DNA from: Patescibacteria group bacterium
Lineage (GTDB): Bacteria; Patescibacteriota; CPR2; UBA1875
Assembly (NCBI GenBank): GCA_028694925.1
Contig: JAQVJW010000004.1
Coordinates: 1-48,812 of the forward strand
Length of the DNA stretch: 48,812 nt
Reading direction: 5' to 3'
The position numbers were made by a program, and so were the translations under genes. How positions within the stretch are numbered: position 1 is the first letter of the stretch; every line of letters begins with the position of its first letter. Below, one piece after another: positions 1 through 7,858 of the stretch. The notes beneath the pieces were generated by a model that made no database searches, was not told the origin of the DNA, and saw only the letters and a list, made by a program, of their open reading frames with translations.

Positions 1-23
1 TTGCTCATTCTTAGCACCTCCAT
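1..23 (-). CDS. 5' end of a CDS running off the window (MEVLRMS...), probably a transposase/integrase-type gene
   Basis: Minus strand reads GGGAGGAATA-ATG GAG GTG CTA AGA ATG AGC AA; SD-like GGGAGG upstream; adjacent terminal-type direct repeats at 77-117. Confidence 0.4.
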
Positions 24-76
24 TATTCCTCCCGTCGTTTATGTGATTTCTATATATAATCTTGACAGGGAGAAGG

Positions 77-117
77 GGACATTTCTACTTTGCTCACAAT
101 AGGACATTACTACTTTG
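77..117. mobile_element. Probable insertion-sequence terminus (two direct repeats GGACATT[T/A]CTACTTTG)
   Basis: GGACATTTCTACTTTG (77-92) and GGACATTACTACTTTG (102-117), 15/16 identical, just upstream of the off-edge minus-strand ORF. Confidence 0.4.
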
Positions 118-140
118 GGCTAACAAGAGCCAAAAAATAC

Positions 141-169
141 TTGACAAATGATCAAACATTTGATATATT
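141..169 (+). promoter_or_regulatory. Sigma70-type promoter of the LPKSG surface protein
   Basis: TTGACA (141-146), 17-nt spacer, TATATT (164-169). Confidence 0.7.
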
Positions 170-232
170 ACTATGTCATCCTAAAGGAACGCCCAAATGA
201 GCCTTAAGGGGTGATGAGAGAAAGGTGGATTT

Positions 233-1840
233 ATGAAAACATTAATTAAGAAACTGTTCGCAATCGTTGGAATCCTGTCGCTATCTACGGGCTGGCTACT
301 TATGCCTGGTACCCTGTTTAGCTCAGGAACTTATGATTGTGATACTAACGCACTTGTCTATTGTGGTGCTTCGACAAGAAGCATGCTTGCAACTAAGCTC
401 GAAAACGGTACTGGGAGACAGTATCAATCGGCCGCCGAGCTTCAAGACCTGTTTGGCTATTACCGAATCCTTCCAAAGGATATTCGTTCTAGTGCAAATA
501 TTAAGGAAGGTTATGTCACAAAGACAAACACTGTAACAGTGGGTGGTAAAGTTGTTGCAAACGGCTACAATGTCTACTCGCTAGGTCGAGAATATATTGC
601 CCCTTCAACAAGGGTATCAAGATTCACATACCCAATCTATCAGAGACACCCTTCGGTTAGCTTTAAGTCCACACAGCTTCCAGCTTGGGTATATATGAAT
701 CCAGATGGAACCTTCGCTTATGCCGTGATCAAATCTTGCGGTAATATCGTTCCTGGTAAGCTATATACTGCCCCTACGTCTAAGTACAAGCTTAATATCT
801 GGAAGTATGAGGATATGAACCTAAACAAGGTCAAAGACGCTAATGAAAACTACGTTCCTGATTGGTACTTCGATGTGACTGGTCCTAACGGTAAAACAAG
901 TAGAGTTAAGACTTCGGCAAATGGTGGAATTACCATCACAAGACTTGTCCCTGGTAAGTACACTATAACGGAGCTCTCAAGACCTGGATGGAGAAGTATT
1001 ACAGGGCTTACGCAAACAGTTACCATTAAAGACAAAGATGTAACAGTTAAGTTTGGTAACGTTGAGATGCAAAAGCTTACAATCTGGAAATATAACGACG
1101 AAAACAAAGATGGCGAAAGACAAGAGAATGAACCATTCATGTCTAACTGGGAGTTTGATGTAAATGGACCGCTTGGGTATAGCTACCGAGCCAAGACTAC
1201 CGATAATGGTGGTATCACTATAACAAGACTAAATCCTGGTACCTACACTATTACCGAAAGACAGCAAAACGGTTGGAACAATACTACTCCAATTACCCAG
1301 AAGGTAACAATTGCTCGTGATGGTAAGGTTGTCTACTTCGGTAACGCTAAGATCGTAGAAGTTCAAGATGAAAAAGCCAGACTTGTTGTCGCTAAGTTCT
1401 ACGACAAGGATGCCGACGGAACAAAAGACAGTGATGAGCGGATGCTCGAAGGCTGGACATTTAGGGTTACCGGGCCTGATGGTTATGAGAATACTCTTGT
1501 AACTGATGAGAATGGTATCGCCTCGCTTTCCGACCTAAAGCCTGGAGAATATACCGTAACAGAGGTCCTTCGGGATGGTTGGGAGAACACTACTGGCCTA
1601 ACTGTGACCGAGACTCTTGATGCTGATGAAACTCAAGACTACATCTTCGGTAACCGAGAGCTTGATGAACCAGAAGAGCCCGAAGAGCCAGAGGAACCAG
1701 AATATCCAACTGGTAAGGGTTCACTGCCTAAGTCTGGTCCAGTTGAGGCGGCTGCTGCTGCAGGGACCTTCGGTCTCTCCGGCTCAGCCCTTGCTTGGAT
1801 CCGTTCTAAGAAGAGACTTCTAGACGCCTTCAAGAAATAA
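233..1840 (+). CDS. Secreted cell-surface protein with three SdrD-B/SpaA-type repeats and C-terminal LPKSG sorting signal
   Basis: Signal peptide; three ~95-aa repeats with DxDxDGxxDxxE, TITRLxPGxYTITE, FGN; EPEEPEEPE spacer; LPKSG + hydrophobic stretch + KKRLLDAFKK tail. Confidence 0.85.
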   Translation: MKTLIKKLFAIVGILSLSTGWLLMPGTLFSSGTYDCDTNALVYCGASTRSMLATKLENGTGRQYQSAAELQDLFGYYRILPKDIRSSANIKEGYVTKTNTVTVGGKVVANGYNVYSLGREYIAPSTRVSRFTYPIYQRHPSVSFKSTQLPAWVYMNPDGTFAYAVIKSCGNIVPGKLYTAPTSKYKLNIWKYEDMNLNKVKDANENYVPDWYFDVTGPNGKTSRVKTSANGGITITRLVPGKYTITELSRPGWRSITGLTQTVTIKDKDVTVKFGNVEMQKLTIWKYNDENKDGERQENEPFMSNWEFDVNGPLGYSYRAKTTDNGGITITRLNPGTYTITERQQNGWNNTTPITQKVTIARDGKVVYFGNAKIVEVQDEKARLVVAKFYDKDADGTKDSDERMLEGWTFRVTGPDGYENTLVTDENGIASLSDLKPGEYTVTEVLRDGWENTTGLTVTETLDADETQDYIFGNRELDEPEEPEEPEEPEYPTGKGSLPKSGPVEAAAAAGTFGLSGSALAWIRSKKRLLDAFKK

Positions 1841-1850
1841 CGGAAAAACA

Positions 1851-1877
1851 AAAGGCACCGCGAAAGTGGTGCTTTTT
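1851..1877 (+). terminator. Intrinsic terminator
   Basis: GCACCGC-GAAA-GTGGTGC followed by TTTTT. Confidence 0.8.
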
Positions 1878-1911
1878 GTGTACTTAAAGCGAGCTATGCT
1901 AGAATATGATT

Positions 1912-3000
1912 ATGGATATCACAAAGAAACAACTTGAGGAAGAAGCGGTTGAAATAAAAAAGAGGGTAGCCGATGCCATAAAGAAGCTTGCCCTAACCGA
2001 TAAGGAGAGTGAGCTTGACCTTCTTGAGGAAGAGAGTCAGGGTCCTTCCTTTTGGGAGGATTCAGAGCTTGCGGCAAAGACAATGCAAAAGATTAACAAT
2101 ATCAAGGAAGTTGTTGTCCCTTGGCGGAAGATCGAAAAGGATACGGCTGATATCCTAGAAATACTAAATGAAGTAAAAGAAGAGGATAAGATTCTTAACG
2201 ACCTTAATGATAGTTTAGCTAGAATAAAAAAGGAACTTCAGGAGAGAGAGATCGATACCTATTTCTCTGGTAAGTATGATGATAATAATGCTATCCTCTC
2301 GATTTATGCTGGGGCTGGCGGGGTTGATGCTCAGGATTGGGCCGAGATGCTCCTTTCGATGTATCTTAAATATGCCGAAAAGAGAGGTCTTAAGGCAAAG
2401 ATAGTTGGACTCTCTTCCGGCCAAGAGGCAGGGATAAAAAGCGTTACGGTTGAAATAGAGGGGGTGAGGGCTTATGGACTCCTTAAGTCTGAGGGCGGAG
2501 TGCATCGATTGGTGCGAATCTCACCATACGATGCCGATAAAGCTAGACATACTTCATTTGCCTTAGTTGAAGTCATCCCAGAGATTGAGCCAAAAGACCT
2601 TACGATTGATGAAAAGGACTTAAAGATAGATACTTATCGCGCCTCTGGTCATGGTGGCCAAAGCGTTAATACAACTGACTCTGCCGTGAGGATAACACAT
2701 CTTCCAACTGGTATTACAGTCACCTGTCAAAATGAACGATCCCAGCTTCAAAACAAGGAGCAGGCTCTAAAGATATTAAAAGCCAGGATTGCGACCGAGA
2801 AGGGAGCCGAAAAAGAAAAGGAACTTAAGATTATAAAAGGTGAAAACCTTTCGGCCGAATGGGGCTCTCAGATCCGCTCCTATGTCCTTCATCCCTACAC
2901 GATGGTTAAGGACCACCGAACGGGGGAAGAGACAGCCAATACAGAAAAGGTGCTCCTAGGAGAAATTCAACCATTTATCGATGCTTATCTAAAGTCATAA
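1912..3000 (+). CDS. prfB: Peptide chain release factor 2
   Basis: GHGGQSVNTTDSAVRITHLPTGI motif; SPY anticodon-like tripeptide region; no internal UGA frameshift site. ORF track starts at 1906; start at 1912 preferred because the -10 TAGAAT (1900-1905) directly abuts 1906. Confidence 0.93.
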   Translation: MDITKKQLEEEAVEIKKRVADAIKKLALTDKESELDLLEEESQGPSFWEDSELAAKTMQKINNIKEVVVPWRKIEKDTADILEILNEVKEEDKILNDLNDSLARIKKELQEREIDTYFSGKYDDNNAILSIYAGAGGVDAQDWAEMLLSMYLKYAEKRGLKAKIVGLSSGQEAGIKSVTVEIEGVRAYGLLKSEGGVHRLVRISPYDADKARHTSFALVEVIPEIEPKDLTIDEKDLKIDTYRASGHGGQSVNTTDSAVRITHLPTGITVTCQNERSQLQNKEQALKILKARIATEKGAEKEKELKIIKGENLSAEWGSQIRSYVLHPYTMVKDHRTGEETANTEKVLLGEIQPFIDAYLKS

Positions 3001-3517
3001 GAGAACGGGGGCCCAACTTGGGCCCCCGTCAAAAAGGATGGTGTGACCGGTTCAGATGTTCCGTCTGGCGCCGAGGGTGTTGTCGCCGAACGCATAGCGG
3101 CAACTAGTGCTGAACGCACGCATCAGTCAAATACTCCCGTATTTAAACGACTGACACATCTGAATTGGAAGAGATTACTAGTGACTCGGCAATAAGCCAC
3201 TCTCTCCGGTGAACCACCCAAGTGGGTTCTTGAAGTGCAGTGTCTGCAAGGGAGTAGACGTTATTATCCCGGTAGATATCCCTTATCCCTATGGGTGCGA
3301 CTAGGTCGCAACAGCAGTGGTAGGACAAACTATCGTCCCCTGCACTTCACTTCATAAGCGCGTGGAAGCCGATGCTTCTGGCCAGGTGGCCTGCCTCAAG
3401 CGATATTCGCTTATCTCCCAAGGAGATGTCGCTCCAATCCCCGATGTTGGCTGGCCAATGTAGTGCGTTGCCGGTCGCACGCGCTGATGAACAAGGAGCG
3501 TCCCCAAGAGGGACTTA
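3000..3517 (-). ncRNA. Putative large structured RNA (~500 nt); strand tentative
   Basis: At least ten short perfect hairpins plus two long-range 9-10 bp helices; no convincing ORF; minus-strand promoter TTGACG-N17-TAATAT (3552-3524) puts the TSS 2-3 nt before a 5' hairpin. Confidence 0.5.
3005..3029. terminator. Strong bidirectional hairpin, possible terminator (no clear U tract)
   Basis: ACGGGGGCCCAA-c-TTGGGCCCCCGT, 12-bp perfect stem. Confidence 0.5.
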
Positions 3518-3523
3518 ATTTGA

Positions 3524-3552
3524 ATATTAGCGGGAAAATTATGTTTCGTCAA
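3524..3552 (-). promoter_or_regulatory. Promoter for leftward structured RNA
   Basis: Minus strand TTGACG, 17-nt spacer, TAATAT. Confidence 0.5.
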
Positions 3553-3609
3553 TATTGCTGTTTACTTTACGATGGTTTACAATATAATCTGTGAGGGGGA
3601 ATAAATAGA

Positions 3610-4302
3610 TTGATTCACTTTAAAGACGTAGTTAAAAAATATGGCAAGAAAAAGGGGGAACATCCAGCCGCCTTAAATGGGGTTAGTTTTGATATTAAGC
3701 CAAAGGAGTTTGTTAGCCTTGTAGGAGAATCAGGGGCCGGAAAGTCAACAGTTGTCAAACTGATAAACAAAGAGATAGAACCTTCAAGTGGGGAGATATC
3801 GGTTGGGAAGATAGATTACGCTAACTTTCCAAAACGTCAAATACCTTTTCTAAGAAGAAAGATTGGAATTGTCTATCAAGATTTTAAGCTTCTTCCGAAG
3901 AAGAATGTTTACGAGAATGTGGCCTATGCTCTTGAGGTAGCCGGAATCAGAAACAAGGATATTGCCGGTCGGGTTCCAAAGATTTTAAAGCTAGTAGGAC
4001 TTTCGGATAAGGCGAAATGTTATCCAAATGAGATCTCTGGTGGGGAAAAACAACGAGTTGCCATTGCGAGGGCCCTTGTGCATCAACCTCAAATCCTAAT
4101 AGCCGATGAACCGACTGGAAACCTAGATCCCAAGAATGCTTGGGAAATTATCGACCTACTTCTTAAGATTAATAGTTTTGGGACGACAGTCCTTCTTACC
4201 ACCCACAACAAAGATATTGTTGATAAGATAAAAAAACGGGTTATTACCCTAAAAAGAGGTAAGGTCGAGAGTGACCATAAAGTAGGGAGGTATATCCTAT
4301 GA
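3610..4302 (+). CDS. ftsE: Cell division ATP-binding protein FtsE
   Basis: GESGAGKST Walker A, SGGEKQRVAIARAL, DEPTGNLD; TTG start; upstream TATAAT; 4-nt overlap with ftsX. Confidence 0.9.
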   Translation: MIHFKDVVKKYGKKKGEHPAALNGVSFDIKPKEFVSLVGESGAGKSTVVKLINKEIEPSSGEISVGKIDYANFPKRQIPFLRRKIGIVYQDFKLLPKKNVYENVAYALEVAGIRNKDIAGRVPKILKLVGLSDKAKCYPNEISGGEKQRVAIARALVHQPQILIADEPTGNLDPKNAWEIIDLLLKINSFGTTVLLTTHNKDIVDKIKKRVITLKRGKVESDHKVGRYIL

Positions 4303-5243
4303 TTACTTTCTTACGTATTTTAAAGAATGGTTTTGTCAACTTTATCCGTAATGGCGTTCTTTCTTTTGCCTCGACAACCATTATGGTCCTAACCCTTCTT
4401 TCCCTTTCCGTCTTCTATATCACTAGTATGACGGTGAATCTGGGGATCGACTATATCCAAGAAAAAATCGATATCTCAGCCTTCTTTGATTATGAGGCCG
4501 ACGAGGCGTTAGTACTTGAGCTCCAAAGTGAGCTTGCAAACCTTCCGGAAGTAAGTTCGGTTAAATACGTCTCTCAAGATGAAGCCCTAGAACGATTTAA
4601 GGAGCAGAAGAAAGACCAGAAAGAGCTCATTGAATCAATCGAAAGCTTAGAGGAGAACCCTCTCCAGGCCTCAATAGAGGTTAAGATGGACGACCCAGAT
4701 CAAATTGAGAATGTGTCAAATACCCTAGAGAAAGAAGAATATGACACTATTATTGCTAAGAAGGAAAATGGTGATAAAAAGATTAGTTACAAGGAGAATA
4801 AGGCGGTGGTCGATAAGCTGCTTCACTATACTAGGATTATAAGGAATATTGGGATTGTGGCTATTACAGCCTTTGGGGTGATCTCCTTTATCATTATCTA
4901 TAACACTGTAAGGATTGCCATCTTCTCCCAAAAGAACGATATCGAGATTATGAAGCTAGTTGGGGCTACCAATTGGTATATCCGCGGTCCTTTTATCTTT
5001 GAGGGGATGCTTTACGGCATTATCGCAACTGCTATAACAATGATTGGCCTTGCCGCCATGCTATATTACTCGGCCCCATCTCTTAACTCAGCCTTTTCAG
5101 ATATCGGGGTAAATGTGACCTCACTTCTTTATGAAAACGCCTGGCTTTTCTTTGGGGCTCAGCTCCTCCTTGGAATATCGATCGGGGTCTTCTCTTCGTG
5201 GCTTGCCCTAAGGAAGTATCTTAAGATTCAATATACTGATTAA
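4299..5243 (+). CDS. ftsX: Cell division protein FtsX
   Basis: Four-TM FtsX architecture, overlaps ftsE (ATGA). Confidence 0.9.
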   Translation: MITFLRILKNGFVNFIRNGVLSFASTTIMVLTLLSLSVFYITSMTVNLGIDYIQEKIDISAFFDYEADEALVLELQSELANLPEVSSVKYVSQDEALERFKEQKKDQKELIESIESLEENPLQASIEVKMDDPDQIENVSNTLEKEEYDTIIAKKENGDKKISYKENKAVVDKLLHYTRIIRNIGIVAITAFGVISFIIIYNTVRIAIFSQKNDIEIMKLVGATNWYIRGPFIFEGMLYGIIATAITMIGLAAMLYYSAPSLNSAFSDIGVNVTSLLYENAWLFFGAQLLLGISIGVFSSWLALRKYLKIQYTD

Positions 5244-5306
5244 GGGAATCATCCACTGGTATTTCCTCTTGATATGTAGTTTAATAACAAGGTGCCTTAT
5301 AGGCAC

Positions 5307-5336
5307 TTGACAAACATGATACAAATAACGTATAAT
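5307..5336 (+). promoter_or_regulatory. Promoter of CHAP hydrolase gene
   Basis: TTGACA, 18-nt spacer, TATAAT; lies inside the reported ORF 5292, so the true start is downstream at 5355. Confidence 0.7.
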
Positions 5337-5354
5337 ACTAAACGTAAGGGGAGT

Positions 5355-6545
5355 ATGTTACACAAACTACAAACCATTAAAAACAAATACAAAAAAGGTA
5401 AATCAAAAAGTCTCAAAGCGCAGAAGGCATTTGCAATATTTGCGCTATTTTTATTGCCCTTTTTGTGGGTACCGGTTACAACTTTTTCAGCTAGTCTGGA
5501 TGAAGAAATCAGACAAAATGAAGAAGCCTTATCTGATACGAGAGTAGAAAAAAGAACCCTAAATGATCAGATAAAAGAGTTTGATTACCAAATAAATGAT
5601 ATCGAACAATCTATATATCAAACAAATCAGAAGATACAGAGCCTCAATGTTGAGATTAATGAAACCAAAAAGAAGATAGTGCAAAAAGAAAAGGAATTAG
5701 AACAACTAAAAGAACAGCTGGCCACCTTAATTCAAGTCATGTACGAAGAGGGTCAGATATCCTCAATAGAAATTATAGCTAAGTCGTCAACATTTAGTGA
5801 TTTTGTAAATAAGACAGAATACATTGAACAAATACAAGCAAAAGTTCAATTAGCAGCGGAAACTGTTGTTAAATTAAAAAATGAGCTTGAGTCAAAGAAA
5901 AAAGAACTCGAGGCAGATAAAAAAGAAGTGCAAAAGCTACAAAATGTTCAATTGACCCAACGAAACAATCTATCAGCTCAAAAAAGAGAAAAACAGAATC
6001 TTTTGGTAGAGACTAAGGGAGACGAGAAAACATATCAGAGCAGACTCGCAAAGTTGTATGCTGAGCGCGCCGCTTTAGCTAGTCGAGGGAATCAAACTAT
6101 TAATAGTGGAGGGTCTGGAGGATACCCTTATACCGGAAGTTGTGGAGGTGTAGACCCGTGGAGTTATTATAAATGTCAATGCACTTCATTTTCAGCATGG
6201 AAGTGGAATGCAGTTTACGGCAAGAGATGGATGAATATGAGGTACGATGGTTATGGCACTGGTAACGCTTGGAACTGGCCAACGCATGCTATTCCTCAAG
6301 GATATTCAGTATCTTATGCCCCCCGAGTTGGAGCGATAGCAGTTTGGCCACAAGGGGCTTTTACTAGCCCTCATTATTATGATATTTATGGTCACGTTGC
6401 CATCGTAACTGCAGTATCTGGTAACAAAATTAGCGTAGAAGAATATAATTATGTACCACTTAGCTATAGCAGAAGAGACAACGTCTCTATAAACGGCTAT
6501 AATTCATACACCGGTTTTTCATACAGAATTCAGTTTATTTATTGA
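5355..6545 (+). CDS. PcsB/CwlO-like secreted hydrolase: coiled coil + C-terminal CHAP domain
   Basis: Signal peptide, long coiled coil with VMYEEGQISSIEIIAKSSTFSDFVNKTEYIE, CHAP motifs CQCTSFSAWKWN and GHVAIV; start moved from 5292 to 5355. Confidence 0.85.
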   Translation: MLHKLQTIKNKYKKGKSKSLKAQKAFAIFALFLLPFLWVPVTTFSASLDEEIRQNEEALSDTRVEKRTLNDQIKEFDYQINDIEQSIYQTNQKIQSLNVEINETKKKIVQKEKELEQLKEQLATLIQVMYEEGQISSIEIIAKSSTFSDFVNKTEYIEQIQAKVQLAAETVVKLKNELESKKKELEADKKEVQKLQNVQLTQRNNLSAQKREKQNLLVETKGDEKTYQSRLAKLYAERAALASRGNQTINSGGSGGYPYTGSCGGVDPWSYYKCQCTSFSAWKWNAVYGKRWMNMRYDGYGTGNAWNWPTHAIPQGYSVSYAPRVGAIAVWPQGAFTSPHYYDIYGHVAIVTAVSGNKISVEEYNYVPLSYSRRDNVSINGYNSYTGFSYRIQFIY

Positions 6546-6565
6546 TGAATATTAAAGGGGGATAA

Positions 6566-7795
6566 ATAGAAAGAGGAATAAAAAGGGGGAAATTTAAGAA
6601 GGTCCTATTTGGACTTGTCTTAGGGCTTTTTGTTTGTGCTGTTTTCCTTGTACCTAAAATCTCAGAGTCTGAGAATGTAGCCGATACAATAGAGAAGGTA
6701 GAACTACTCGGGAAACAACGGGAGCAACTCACAAAAGAGATTGATTACTATCAAGAACAGATAGACTTCTTAACAGAAGAGATCAAAAAGAAAGACGAAG
6801 AGATTAAGGAGAATGAAAAGCGACTCGCAGAGATAAACGGTGAACTCCTTATCCAGCAAGGTTATCTCTCCGATAACCTTAGGGTCCTATACGAAGAAGA
6901 ACAAGTAACCTTCTGGGAAAGGCTTTTTACAGCCAGCTCAATCTCTGAGATCTTCTCAGAAGATGCCTATCTTGAGTCAATTAGGATTGAACTCTCAGAT
7001 ATCACAAACCGCATTTCGGAGTTAAAGAAAGAGGAAGAAGAGAGAAAAGTAAAACTTGAAAACGACCGCAAGATCCAAGAGACAATGAGAGCCTCGCTCG
7101 CCCTTGAAAAGGCCGAAAGCGAAACAACCCTTGAGAAGGTTGAGAAAGAAGAGCTTGTAATCAGGGAGAAGTTCTCGGCGATGATTTCAAGAAGTGACGT
7201 TAAGCGCTATTGCGCTGGTGAGGGCGAGGTTATTCGAGCGAAGTATCCCGTCTTTAGATTCCCAGTTGAATGTGGCTACGTATCTCAGGGTTATGGTAAT
7301 ACCGTCTTTGCCTCGATCGATAATGCATATAATGGGGCTATCCATAATGGTTTCGATGTTGGAGTTAGAACCGGAAGTCCAATCTATGCTGTTGGTAATG
7401 GTGAGGTTTACGCCAAAGGGAAAACCCCGTCAGGTGGTTGGGGCAACTGGGTAATGGTGAAGCACGACCCGGTTACTTACAAAACCGGAAAGAAAGATAA
7501 GGATGGTGATGATATTATGGCGACAATGCAGTTTTACTCACTTTCTGGGCATATGGTCTCAGAGTCTCACCTTGAGGTCGGAGAAAGGGTAGACTCCGAG
7601 ACTATTGTTGGTTTTGTTGGTGGTACCCCTTATTGGGCTCCTCACTTACACTTTAGCCTCTTTATCTCACCTTCAGGTTGGTCACCCACAACAATTGGTG
7701 ACTATCCAGGGAATACGATAGACCCCCTCCTCTATATGGATATCCCGATCTCAACTCAGGGGACTGATTGGGACGTTCGTTATGCTCACTTTTAA
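6566..7795 (+). CDS. EnvC-like secreted M23 peptidase: TM/signal + coiled coil + LytM domain; possible AUA start
   Basis: Open frame continues upstream of 7085 to the TAA at 6563; encodes KKVLFGLVLGLFVCAVFLVP signal/TM and coiled coil; M23 residues HNGFD, LSGHM, HLHF. Confidence 0.8.
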   Translation: MERGIKRGKFKKVLFGLVLGLFVCAVFLVPKISESENVADTIEKVELLGKQREQLTKEIDYYQEQIDFLTEEIKKKDEEIKENEKRLAEINGELLIQQGYLSDNLRVLYEEEQVTFWERLFTASSISEIFSEDAYLESIRIELSDITNRISELKKEEEERKVKLENDRKIQETMRASLALEKAESETTLEKVEKEELVIREKFSAMISRSDVKRYCAGEGEVIRAKYPVFRFPVECGYVSQGYGNTVFASIDNAYNGAIHNGFDVGVRTGSPIYAVGNGEVYAKGKTPSGGWGNWVMVKHDPVTYKTGKKDKDGDDIMATMQFYSLSGHMVSESHLEVGERVDSETIVGFVGGTPYWAPHLHFSLFISPSGWSPTTIGDYPGNTIDPLLYMDIPISTQGTDWDVRYAHF

Positions 7796-7858
7796 CCTCA
7801 TCTGGTTGCCTTAAGGTCCAGTTTACGATATCATAATATGGCCTAAGGCTATTTTTTT

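Noticed and set aside
1675-1705. EPEEPEEPE coding repeat as a DNA repeat of interest
   Set aside because: Ordinary low-complexity wall-spanning linker of sortase substrates.
1906-3000. prfB programmed frameshift or UGA recoding
   Set aside because: Single continuous ORF without the UGA shift site; TGA is used as a stop in several genes here, so the standard code applies.
3143-3552. Short minus-strand ORFs (61 and 66 aa) in the prfB-ftsE island
   Set aside because: No RBS, in-frame stop just upstream, and the DNA is saturated with hairpins; more consistent with structured RNA than coding.
3000-3560. RNase P RNA, tmRNA, SRP RNA or 6S RNA
   Set aside because: No GAGGAAAGTCC/ACAGAA-type P4 core, no tmRNA T-arm or tag ORF, no GGAAGCAGC-type SRP motif found on either strand by eye; a covariance search is still needed.
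5292-5354. N-terminal extension of the CHAP protein ORF
   Set aside because: Contains the TTGACA-N18-TATAAT promoter; an ATG with SD and signal peptide lies at 5355.
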